From Candidatus Zixiibacteriota bacterium (GTDB taxonomy: Bacteria > Zixibacteria > MSB-5A5 > GN15 > PGXB01): 14,936 nt of DNA. The notes beneath the pieces were generated by a model. That model was given only the letters and a program-made list of their open reading frames with translations, made no database searches and had not been told where the DNA came from. The stretch spans positions 1-14,936 of the forward strand of contig QNAH01000017.1 of assembly GCA_003641425.1 (NCBI GenBank). Direction: 5' to 3'. A program made the position numbers and the translations under genes. Positions 6,323 to 13,840 of this stretch are shown here, in pieces (within the stretch, counting starts at the first letter, position 1; every line of letters begins with the position of its first letter).

Positions 6323-7090
6323 ATGTCGAGAAGATTTCTAAAATTAATAATTTGTCTAACCCCAGTCTGGCTGGTCATAAGCGGTTTTTCGCAGGAAAAA
6401 GGGGATATGGATGTGGAGTCGATAATCCGCCAGATAGACAAGTTGTATCGCTCCGAAAGCAGTTATTCGGAATTCGAGATGGAGATTGTCACCCCGCACT
6501 GGCAGCGGACAATGTCTATGGATGCATGGACAATCGGACTGGACAAGACATTTATCCGCATCAACGAGCCCAAAAAGGATAAGGGTGTGGCGACCCTGCG
6601 GATTGAAAACGAGATGTGGAATTATCTTCCCAAGACCAACAAGGTGATGAAAATCCCGCCGTCGATGATGATGAGTTCGTGGATGGGGTCGGATTTTACC
6701 AATGATGATCTGGTCAAGGAATTCTCGCTGTATGAAGATTACAAATATGAATTGATTGAAATCGATGAGGGTTATGATAATCGGATATATGTCAATTGCA
6801 TTCCCCGGGAGGATCTTCCGGTCGTATGGGGAAATATTGTCATTGCCGCTACCAAAGAGAAATATACGCCTATATGGATGAAGTACTATGACGAAGACGG
6901 CAAACTGATGCGTGTATGCAATTACAGCGATGTCAGAAATTTCGGCGGCAGGCTTATCCCGGCGGTCATGGAAATGATTCCCCGGACAAAGGAAGGCCAC
7001 AAAACGGTTATTCGTTATATAAAGCTTGAATTTGATGTCAAGATCGACGAGGACATTTTCTCGCTTCGCAATCTAAGAGCGAATAAATGA
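6323..7090 (+). CDS. LolA-like outer membrane lipoprotein-sorting protein
   Basis: The 255-residue product starts at ATG with GGGAG about 8 bases upstream. Residues 1-23 form a signal peptide without a lipobox cysteine, so it is predicted to be soluble and periplasmic. The body fits the LolA-like group annotated as outer membrane lipoprotein-sorting protein: a VESIIRQIDKLYRSE N-terminal helix, alternating strands, a KKDKGVATLRIENEMWNYLP stretch, and the MKIPPSMMMSSWMGSDFTND segment typical of that group. The fold is a half-open barrel that carries acyl chains or hydrophobic cargo across the periplasm. It is longer than E. coli LolA (about 200 residues) and is not the canonical protein. It is first in a unit with two permeases (10-base gap), an ATPase and a beta-barrel, so it probably receives cargo from that transporter. 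The cargo is unknown. Confidence 0.85.
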   Translation: MSRRFLKLIICLTPVWLVISGFSQEKGDMDVESIIRQIDKLYRSESSYSEFEMEIVTPHWQRTMSMDAWTIGLDKTFIRINEPKKDKGVATLRIENEMWNYLPKTNKVMKIPPSMMMSSWMGSDFTNDDLVKEFSLYEDYKYELIEIDEGYDNRIYVNCIPREDLPVVWGNIVIAATKEKYTPIWMKYYDEDGKLMRVCNYSDVRNFGGRLIPAVMEMIPRTKEGHKTVIRYIKLEFDVKIDEDIFSLRNLRANK

Positions 7091-7100
7091 GGTCATCATT

Positions 7101-8318
7101 GTGCTGACTTTAAAAATAGCCTGGCGCAATATATTTCGTCAGAAGCGACGGACGGTGCTGACCGTGCTGACGATGTTTGGCGGGTTCACCTTGTCGGCGC
7201 TGTCGATCGGCTGGGCCGACGGGACATACAACCGGATTATCGAGATGTTTACGCGCAATCGTCTCGGGCATGTACAGATCCATGCGGCCGGTTATCTAGA
7301 TAAACCGTCGCTGTACCGTAAAATAGACGATTTTACAAGAGTCGGTGATATTGTCGAAAACACCGAGGGTGTGATGGCGTGGACGCCGAGATTGTACTCG
7401 GCGGGGCTGGCCTCGGTCGGCGAAAAGACGGCGGGGGTTCAGATAATCGGAATCGACCCGGTACGCGAATCGAAGGCGACCCGGTTCGAGAAGAAAATCA
7501 TAAAGGGCGTGACTTTTTCAGAAGTGCCATCGCACGAAGCGATACTCGGCAAGGGGGCGGCCAGAACTCTTCATGCGGAGCCCGGCGACGAAATCGTGGT
7601 TGTTTCGCAGGGGGCCGACGGTTCGATAGCGAATGATTTGTATGATATCGTCGGTATTGCCGAAAGCGGCGATGCGGCCATGGATCAGAGCGCGTTCTAT
7701 CTCAATCTTGCCGATGCTCAGGAACTGCTGGTTCTTGGCGGATCGATTCACGAGATGGTTATAATTGCGGATAAGCTTGATGATGTTCCCGAAGTCACCG
7801 AGCGTATTCGTGAGGGACTGAACGATGCTAATCTCGAGATTGCACCGTGGCAGGAATTTGCACGTTCGTTTTACGTGGCCATGGAAGCCGACAAAAAGGG
7901 TTCCTGGGTGATGCTTTTTATTGTAATCATGATCGTGGCTATCGGCGTGCTCAACACGGTGCTGATGACGGTGCTGGAGAGGACTCGCGAATACGGCGTG
8001 CTTCGTGCGGTAGGAACGCGCCCGCCGCAGATTTTCAAACTGGTCATAATTGAAGTCTCTCTGAAGGCAATCATCAGTATTATAATCGGCCTGATATTAA
8101 GTCTAGTCATCAATTACTATTTTTCGGTGCATGGGGTTCCGATGCCGATGTCGTTCACGTATGGAGGGATGGAGTTTACGCATTATTACAGCGAGGTCAA
8201 TGCACATAGCCTGTATTTACCGGCGATAACGGTCATGTTTTCGGCGTTGTTTATAAGTATATTTCCGGCAATTAAGGCGGCGCGTATCGCTCCAGCCCGG
8301 GCACTGCGGTCCCATTAA
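7101..8318 (+). CDS. LolC/E-like FtsX-family ABC permease, first copy
   Basis: This 405-residue protein starts at GTG, with GAGG overlapping the preceding TGA and an 8-base spacer. It has the four-helix MacB/LolC/E layout: a cytoplasmic start (LKIAWRNIFRQKRRT), a first membrane helix about 17-38, a periplasmic domain of about 225 residues, and three helices near 268-291, 316-341 and 372-394. The motif REYGVLRAVGTRP after helix 2 and the PAxKAARIAPARALRS ending are typical of FtsX-domain permeases. These proteins do not form a channel; they couple cytoplasmic ATP hydrolysis to movement of cargo out of the outer leaflet or of a periplasmic substrate. With the next gene it should make a heterodimer energised by the ATPase at 9569. 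It lies between a LolA-like gene and its paralogue, which favours lipid or lipoprotein extraction over MacB-type efflux. Confidence 0.92.
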   Translation: MLTLKIAWRNIFRQKRRTVLTVLTMFGGFTLSALSIGWADGTYNRIIEMFTRNRLGHVQIHAAGYLDKPSLYRKIDDFTRVGDIVENTEGVMAWTPRLYSAGLASVGEKTAGVQIIGIDPVRESKATRFEKKIIKGVTFSEVPSHEAILGKGAARTLHAEPGDEIVVVSQGADGSIANDLYDIVGIAESGDAAMDQSAFYLNLADAQELLVLGGSIHEMVIIADKLDDVPEVTERIREGLNDANLEIAPWQEFARSFYVAMEADKKGSWVMLFIVIMIVAIGVLNTVLMTVLERTREYGVLRAVGTRPPQIFKLVIIEVSLKAIISIIIGLILSLVINYYFSVHGVPMPMSFTYGGMEFTHYYSEVNAHSLYLPAITVMFSALFISIFPAIKAARIAPARALRSH

Positions 8319-8329
8319 AGGAGAATACG

Positions 8330-9556
8330 GTGAGGTTATATCTGAAACTGGCCATAAGAAATCTGTTTCGCAATAAGCGTCGGACTTTTATCGCCGGGAG
8401 CGCGATCGGAATCGGTCTGGCGGCGCTGATATTCACCGATGCTCTGATTATCGGTATGGAAGTGAACATGGTAGCTTCGGCGACGGAATCGTATCTCGGC
8501 GAAGGGCAGATACATCACCAGGATTTTCGTTCTTCGTATGCTGTCGAGGGAACGATCAACAATCTTCCCGAAGTGATAGAGCGTCTCGAGAAAGAAGAAA
8601 TAGTCGATAAATTTACGCAGAGAACGATGACATTTGCCATGATCACATCGCCTGCTAATTTGAGTGCGGTATCGATGGTGGGGATAAATCCGGCCACGGA
8701 GAGGGATCTTTCACAGATAGATGAAGCGATTATATCGGGAAATTATTTCGAGGGTAATAATCCTCGCGATATTATCATCGGAAGTAAACTGGCGGAGATC
8801 CTCGAGGTCGATCTCGGCGCTCGGGTGGTCATGACGGTTGCGCAGGCCAACACCGGCGACCTGTCGCAGGAGATGTTTCGAATCTCCGGAATATATCATT
8901 TCAATATCAAGGAAATGGACAGGGCAATGGCATTTGTCAGGCTTCCGAAAGCTCAGGAGATGCTTGGAATCGGGAATGAGGTGCATGAGATCGTGTTGAA
9001 ATTCAGTGATGGAAGCCACGGCCGGGACAGGAGTCTTCCGTTCTGGGAGGAGTATTCCAACGACGGCAATGAAGCGGTCAGCTGGACGGTAATATTGCCC
9101 GAGCTCGATGCCGCTTTTGAGATGTCGCAGTTTGCCACGTATATTGTCGGTTTGATATTATTCGGCGTGGTGGCGCTGGGGATAATCAACACACTGTTCA
9201 TGTCGCTTCATGAGCGGATGTTCGAATTCGGAGTATTGAGGGCGGTGGGAACGCGGCCGTTTACCATGGCGAGACTGATTTTATTCGAAGCCGGGGCGCT
9301 GGCGGCGCTGAGTATTATAATCGGGGCCGTAATCGGGTTTATAGTAACCTATCTAATGACCCAAATCGGCATCGATTATACAGGTATTGAATTTTCGGGG
9401 GTGACATACCGGGAGCTTCTATATCCGGTAATGACGGTCAGGCAGTATATTGAGTTTCCGATTGTTGTTTTTCTTTTTACACTTTTAATAGGTCTTTATC
9501 CGGCCCTGTATGCGGCCCGGTTGTCTCCGGCCAAGGCGATGCGGCGGAGTTTTTAG
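8330..9556 (+). CDS. LolC/E-like FtsX-family ABC permease, second copy
   Basis: The 408-residue product starts at GTG 11 bases after the previous stop, with AAAGGAG about 6 bases upstream. It is a diverged paralogue of the preceding permease: both begin with LKLAIRNLFRNKRRT-like sequence, carry GVLRAVGTRP after helix 2 and end in YAARLSPAKAMRRSF-like sequence. Predicted helices lie near 20-44, 268-290, 313-343 and 374-396, with the large periplasmic domain between helices 1 and 2. Low identity in the periplasmic domains suggests the two copies have separate roles, as LolC (carrier docking) and LolE (substrate contact) do in E. coli. Which copy plays which role cannot be decided here. No periplasmic adaptor of the MacA type is encoded nearby. 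Confidence 0.92.
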   Translation: MRLYLKLAIRNLFRNKRRTFIAGSAIGIGLAALIFTDALIIGMEVNMVASATESYLGEGQIHHQDFRSSYAVEGTINNLPEVIERLEKEEIVDKFTQRTMTFAMITSPANLSAVSMVGINPATERDLSQIDEAIISGNYFEGNNPRDIIIGSKLAEILEVDLGARVVMTVAQANTGDLSQEMFRISGIYHFNIKEMDRAMAFVRLPKAQEMLGIGNEVHEIVLKFSDGSHGRDRSLPFWEEYSNDGNEAVSWTVILPELDAAFEMSQFATYIVGLILFGVVALGIINTLFMSLHERMFEFGVLRAVGTRPFTMARLILFEAGALAALSIIIGAVIGFIVTYLMTQIGIDYTGIEFSGVTYRELLYPVMTVRQYIEFPIVVFLFTLLIGLYPALYAARLSPAKAMRRSF

Positions 9557-9568
9557 GAGGATATGGAA

Positions 9569-10273
9569 ATGTCAGGGACAAATAATAAAGATGTAATCGT
9601 TACCAAGGCGGTCACAAAAATATATGAGGATAATGGTATCCCGGTACCGGCTCTTCGCGGAATCGATTTGACCATCAAAAGCGGTGAATTCACTGCCATA
9701 GTCGGGCCGTCGGGTTCCGGCAAGACAACTTTTTTGAATATTATTTCCGGTCTCGATGATCCGACCGAGGGTGAGGTCTGGCTGGCCGGGAAAAAGCTGT
9801 CGTCGATGAGCGGTTCCGAGTTATCCGATTTCAGGCGCGATCATATCGGCTTTATATTCCAGGCGTACAACCTGATCCCGGTGCTGACGGTCGAGGAGAA
9901 TGTCGAGTATATAATGTTGCTACAGGGTGTCGGTAAAGCCGAGCGGCACAGGCGGGTGGAGAAAATACTTGCCGAACTTGGCATCGAGGGGTTCGCGCAT
10001 CGTCTGCCAACCAAGCTCTCGGGCGGTCAGCAACAGCGGGTGGCGGTGGCTCGGGCGATGGTGGCGCAACCGTCGCTGATACTGGCTGATGAACCGACGG
10101 CCAATCTCGATTCTAAAACCGGGGGGGAGCTTCTTGATATGATGCGCGAGCTGAACGAGGAAAGCGGTATCACTTTTGTGTTTTCGACGCATGATGTACA
10201 GATCATGGAACGGGCGAGGCGGCTGGTAACACTGAAAGACGGTTTGATTCATACGGATGAAACCAGAAGTTGA
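9569..10273 (+). CDS. LolD/MacB-type ABC transporter ATPase
   Basis: I choose ATG 9569 because AGGAGG (9555-9560) lies 8 bases before it; the in-frame ATG at 9563 is only 2 bases from the same site and adds two residues. The 234-residue protein has all catalytic parts: GPSGSGKTT (46-54), Q-loop Gln98, signature LSGGQQQR (150-157), Walker B ending LADEPT with Glu175, D-loop NLD and switch His208. The sequence LADEPTANLDSKTG and its length match the LolD/MacB/FtsE type, which lacks the C-terminal extensions of importer ATPases. It should sit on the cytoplasmic face and drive the permease pair encoded upstream. The AGGAGG overlaps the preceding permease stop (TAG at 9554-9556), which implies coupled translation. 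A run of seven G at 10121-10127 lies within the gene, but the frame is intact. Confidence 0.95.
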   Translation: MSGTNNKDVIVTKAVTKIYEDNGIPVPALRGIDLTIKSGEFTAIVGPSGSGKTTFLNIISGLDDPTEGEVWLAGKKLSSMSGSELSDFRRDHIGFIFQAYNLIPVLTVEENVEYIMLLQGVGKAERHRRVEKILAELGIEGFAHRLPTKLSGGQQQRVAVARAMVAQPSLILADEPTANLDSKTGGELLDMMRELNEESGITFVFSTHDVQIMERARRLVTLKDGLIHTDETRS

Positions 10274-10320
10274 ATTTGTTGATGAAACGTGTGTTTTTAA
10301 ATATGTGTAAAGGTAATCAG

Positions 10321-11604
10321 GTGTTGAGGATATTGTTGTTTGCGGCGATAATATTGTGTGCCGGATCAATGGTGTATGGTTCCGGCTGGCTATCCATCAA
10401 TGGTTATTATAAAAGTTATTTCACGGCTTATGATTATACTGATGTCGATTACTTTTTCTCAGGCGAAGTTGTATCTACAGAAGAAACGCCTTTGAATGCG
10501 GCTGTGAATAACCGCATCAGGCTCAAGACCATGGTGAGGATAACAAACTACCTGTCAATAATTGGCGCCTATGATTTTTCTCCTCGTGTCAAGGGTGATG
10601 AAGATAGCGGTACGGCTGGATTTTTGATGGGGAGATTGTCTTCCGTATTTACTAAATACCGTGTTGATGACATACGGTACCGGTTGTATCCCGAACCGTG
10701 CGAGCCGATGGGTAATTTCGGAATCTACCAAAATCTTGATCGATTGTTCCTGACTGTTAATTCCCGTTTTGCCGATTTCTATATCGGCCGTCAGGCTATC
10801 GCATGGGGTTCGGCGCGGGTGATTAACCCGACCGACATTCTGGCGCCGTATGCTTTTAATGAACTCGATATCGAGGACAGAATCGGAGTCGATGCGGTGC
10901 GGATGAGGGTACCGGTCGGTTTTATGGGCGAGATCGATGCCGGGTATGTATTCGGGGAAGATTTTGAGTATAAAAATTCCGCCATGTTTTTAAGAGGTAA
11001 ATTCTATTATCGGCGAAATGATATTTCGCTGATGGCGGTAAATTTTCGCGAGAACCTTATGCTCGGAATCGACTGGACCCGTTCGATCGGCGGGGCGGGG
11101 TTCTGGCTGGAGGGAGCTTATGTCTTCGATGATGCCTTTAGCACCGATGAGCGCGACAGCGAATACGATTACTTCCGCGCCACCATTGGGGGTGATTACA
11201 GTCTCCGCGACGGGACTTATTTATTTATGGAATATCATTATAACGGTGCAGGTGCTAACGATATAGATGAGTGGTTAAGCGGGCCTTTCAATCAATCATA
11301 TAGATTGGCCTCAGGCTATCTTGCCGGCCAACATTATTTGGCACCGGGAATCGGCTATCAGATTACGCCGCTAATCATATTAAACGGTCAAATGCTGGCC
11401 AATCTGAGTGACCCGTCGCTGTTCCTCATGCCGAGCATCGAATATAATATTGCTGAAAATATTTACCTGTCGGGCGGGGCATACCTGGGTTTCGGACGTC
11501 CAATTGAATTGGTTTTTAGTGAGAATGACGTTGAGGTGAGATACAATTCCGAATTCGGGAATTATCCGGATTATTATTTTACGTCATTCAGGATTTATTT
11601 CTGA
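10321..11604 (+). CDS. Outer membrane beta-barrel protein of the LolA/ABC unit
   Basis: The frame opens at TTG 10270, overlapping the ATPase stop, but GTG 10321 has AAAGG about 8 bases upstream and directly begins a signal peptide (MLRILLFAAIILCAGSMVYG); ATG 10282 is a third option. From GTG the product has 427 residues. The mature part is made of short alternating aromatic and polar strands with charged turns and ends in SFRIYF, a C-terminal phenylalanine typical of BAM-assembled barrels. The conserved-looking IGRQAIAWGSARVINPTDI (about 155-173) recalls a group of uncharacterised porin-like proteins found beside such ABC operons; that is recollection. A role as the outer-membrane end of the system is inferred from its place as last gene. 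No terminator is visible in the 21 bases before the convergent gene. Confidence 0.85.
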   Translation: MLRILLFAAIILCAGSMVYGSGWLSINGYYKSYFTAYDYTDVDYFFSGEVVSTEETPLNAAVNNRIRLKTMVRITNYLSIIGAYDFSPRVKGDEDSGTAGFLMGRLSSVFTKYRVDDIRYRLYPEPCEPMGNFGIYQNLDRLFLTVNSRFADFYIGRQAIAWGSARVINPTDILAPYAFNELDIEDRIGVDAVRMRVPVGFMGEIDAGYVFGEDFEYKNSAMFLRGKFYYRRNDISLMAVNFRENLMLGIDWTRSIGGAGFWLEGAYVFDDAFSTDERDSEYDYFRATIGGDYSLRDGTYLFMEYHYNGAGANDIDEWLSGPFNQSYRLASGYLAGQHYLAPGIGYQITPLIILNGQMLANLSDPSLFLMPSIEYNIAENIYLSGGAYLGFGRPIELVFSENDVEVRYNSEFGNYPDYYFTSFRIYF

Positions 11605-11625
11605 GTGGTGCGAGCCAATTACAGG

Positions 11626-13023
11626 TTATAAATCAAGAATATAGCTTTCACCGAATTCCGGTATGGCACAATCCCAGTTATATTTTTCGAAAATCTTATC
11701 TGACAGTGATGCCGATGCCTCGGGTTCGCCATGAACAATGAAGGTCTTTTTCGGGCCCCGATTGGTGCCCATCAGCCATGCCAGTATCTCATTATAATCG
11801 GCATGACACGACAGTCCGGAGATGCTTTCCACGTGAGCCTTGACCGGAACATACCGGCCATGAATCTTGACCGATTCCTCGCCTTCGAGAATACTCCGTC
11901 CCCGGGTACCATGGGCCTGATAACCGACAAACAGGATCGTATTTTTCGATTCCGGGAGACGCTGTTCCATGTGGTGCATGATTCGTCCACCGGTAATCAT
12001 GCCGCTGGAGGAGATTATTATAGCACGGCTTTTGACTTCATTGATGCCCTTGGACTTTTTCCGTGATTCGCACACCTTGAGATTGCCGGTCCGGAATATC
12101 TGTTTGCCCATGATAGTCTGAACCCGGCTGGAGAGATTCTGGCTGGGGATACTATTTTCGTAGATGGCAGTCGCTCCCAGCGCCATCGGCGAGTCGAGAT
12201 ATACCGGAAGGACCGGTATTTTTTTCTTTTCTTCAAGTTCCCTGATAATAAAAAGCAGGGTCTGGGTGCGTCCCACGGCGAAGGATGGAATTATAATGAC
12301 ACCGCCGCGTTCGATACTCTCGTTGATGATCCGTTCCAGGTCATCATAGAATGGACTGTCATCGTGCAGGCGGTTGCCATAGGTCGATTCGAGAACCATG
12401 TAATCAATATTGTAAACCTGGACAGGTTCTCTTAAAACGGCACGATCGGGACGGCCGAGATCACCGCAGAAGAGAATTTTCCGGCTGTCATCCTCGCCGC
12501 GGGTGACCTTGATATCGATAAAAGACGAGCCCAGGATATGACCGGCATCACGGAATTTAAGACGGATATCGCCGTTGAGGGAAATATGATCTCCGTAATG
12601 AAACGATGAAAATTGTTCCATACATGCTTCGGCGTCTTCGACCGTAAAAAGCGGCAGAGCCGGGCTGTGTTTTGAGAAGCCTTTTTTATTGGCCCAGGCG
12701 GCATCTTCCTCCTGTATATGTCCGCTGTCCTTGAGAAGGATTTTAGCCAGGTCGGCGGTGGCATGGGTGCATAAAATGGGGCCGGTGAAACCGTCTTTGC
12801 AGAGCCGGGGGAGGTATCCGATATGATCGATATGGGCGTGGGTCAGGATGACGGCGCTTATTTCCCGTGGAGGAATCGGGAAGGTCTCCCAGTTTCTCAG
12901 GCGGTTTTCCTTGGGGCCCTGGAACAGGCCGCAGTCTATAAGCAGTTTAAGGTCTTTGACTTCGAGCAAAAAGCGTGAGCCGGTAACGGTTCCGGTGGCG
13001 CCGTAAAATGTTAGTTTTGACAT
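11626..13023 (-). CDS. Beta-CASP metallo-beta-lactamase RNase
   Basis: This 465-residue protein has a full metallo-beta-lactamase plus beta-CASP domain. Metal ligands appear in order: HAHIDH (His62, His64, Asp66, His67), GHILG (His162), CGDLG (Asp188), and VHGE (His431). Beta-CASP motif A is LESTYGNR (Glu212), motif B is SCHADY (His407), and GYQAHGTRGR (about 367-376) is the usual connecting signature. This matches the bacterial and archaeal relatives of CPSF-73, which cut or trim RNA with two zinc ions in the cytoplasm; no KH domains are present and the length is that of single-domain members. All catalytic residues are present, so it should be active. No signal peptide is seen. The ribosome binding site upstream of the ATG is weak. 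It is convergent with the five-gene unit and divergent from the DinB-like gene. Confidence 0.93.
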   Translation of the reverse strand: MSKLTFYGATGTVTGSRFLLEVKDLKLLIDCGLFQGPKENRLRNWETFPIPPREISAVILTHAHIDHIGYLPRLCKDGFTGPILCTHATADLAKILLKDSGHIQEEDAAWANKKGFSKHSPALPLFTVEDAEACMEQFSSFHYGDHISLNGDIRLKFRDAGHILGSSFIDIKVTRGEDDSRKILFCGDLGRPDRAVLREPVQVYNIDYMVLESTYGNRLHDDSPFYDDLERIINESIERGGVIIIPSFAVGRTQTLLFIIRELEEKKKIPVLPVYLDSPMALGATAIYENSIPSQNLSSRVQTIMGKQIFRTGNLKVCESRKKSKGINEVKSRAIIISSSGMITGGRIMHHMEQRLPESKNTILFVGYQAHGTRGRSILEGEESVKIHGRYVPVKAHVESISGLSCHADYNEILAWLMGTNRGPKKTFIVHGEPEASASLSDKIFEKYNWDCAIPEFGESYILDL

Positions 13024-13075
13024 AATCGGGGCCTATATTAAAAATGTTTTTATCATTCCGAATTTATTTAATTCT

Positions 13076-13081
13076 ATTATA
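13076..13081 (-). promoter_or_regulatory. Candidate -10 box for the beta-CASP RNase gene
   Basis: A perfect TATAAT on the - strand lies about 53 bases upstream of the ATG at 13023, in an AT-rich divergent gap. The -35 region has no good match, so this call rests on one box and its position. Confidence 0.35.
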
Positions 13082-13193
13082 CAGTAATACGCCTGTGAAG
13101 CATAATAGAAAATTTATTATATTATAAGATCATAATTATATTTAGTGGTAAATAAATTCGTCCAATATTCCAATTCAATAAGGGAGCCGTCAC

Positions 13194-13676
13194 ATGTCTT
13201 ATCGCGATCAACTGCTTTATATGCTGAGAAACAATCAGCAGGTGATGAAAAAGCTGATTGACGATATCAGCGAGGAGGAATCGCTCGAGCGCGGGCAGCA
13301 TGGCTTTAACCATATCCGCTGGCATTTGGGTCACCTGCTTTATGCCGCGGGATATTCATATTCGCTCCTTGACGAAGGCTATGATGAGTATAAGCAATAT
13401 AAGGAAGCTTTCGGTGGCGGGAGTGAGATCCCGGAAGAGACTTCAGCTTACCCATCGATGGTGGAGTTGCGGGAGAAGATGTATGATATTCATCAGAGAA
13501 TGATCCAGGCCATGGAAAAGACATCAGATGATGTCCTGATAAGGGAGGTGGGAGAAGAGGACAAAAAAGCGCCGGCCTGGTTCACGATCAATTTTTTAAG
13601 CATGCATGAGTTTTATCATGCCGGGCAGATAACTCAAATCTGCAAGATTCTAAAGCGTGAGCGACCTTTCGGATAA
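13194..13676 (+). CDS. DinB-like four-helix protein (DinB_2 group)
   Basis: The 160-residue product starts at ATG with AGGGAG 8 bases upstream. It has the pattern of the DinB/YfiT superfamily: a helix with NHIRWHLGHLL (His40, His44, His47) and a C-terminal helix with MHEFYHAGQI (His138, His142), which together supply the usual histidines for a single bound metal ion. Members include thiol transferases and damage-inducible proteins, but most have no assigned reaction, and nothing here fixes the substrate. There is no signal peptide, so it is cytoplasmic. It is divergent from the RNase gene across 170 AT-rich bases and is followed by its own terminator, so it is probably a single-gene unit. Confidence 0.88.
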   Translation: MSYRDQLLYMLRNNQQVMKKLIDDISEEESLERGQHGFNHIRWHLGHLLYAAGYSYSLLDEGYDEYKQYKEAFGGGSEIPEETSAYPSMVELREKMYDIHQRMIQAMEKTSDDVLIREVGEEDKKAPAWFTINFLSMHEFYHAGQITQICKILKRERPFG

Positions 13677-13711
13677 CAGCGAAGCCGGTAATAGTCTAAC
13701 ATTCGGTAATT

Positions 13712-13748
13712 TCGGGATAGGAGTCATTATCCCGATTGTGCTTTTTCT
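13712..13748 (+). terminator. Intrinsic terminator of the DinB-like gene
   Basis: A perfect 8-bp stem (TCGGGATA at 13712-13719, TATCCCGA at 13728-13735) with an 8-base loop is followed by TTGTGCTTTTTCTTG. It begins 35 bases after the stop codon at 13676. This is the best hairpin plus T-run in the window. The rest of the gap up to 13840 shows no gene. Confidence 0.75.
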
Positions 13749-13840
13749 TGATAAATGTCAATTTTGCCTTAAATTGTAATAATCGCAATCCTCGGATGGC
13801 AATTACTTGAATGACTGCTATGGAATAATGGATATATACC

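Noticed and set aside
6356..7000. A - strand frame of 214 codons opposite the LolA-like gene
   Set aside because: Antisense shadow; the + strand frame has a signal peptide, ribosome site and family features.
10121..10127. Run of seven G in the ATPase gene as a phase-variable tract
   Set aside because: The tract is short, the frame is intact with all motifs, and a housekeeping-type ATPase in the middle of a unit is an unlikely phase-variable target.
2503..11604. TetR regulator as controller of the LolA/ABC/beta-barrel unit
   Set aside because: They are separated by the peptidase gene and I could not find the CGATT repeat pair upstream of 6323; proximity alone is not enough.
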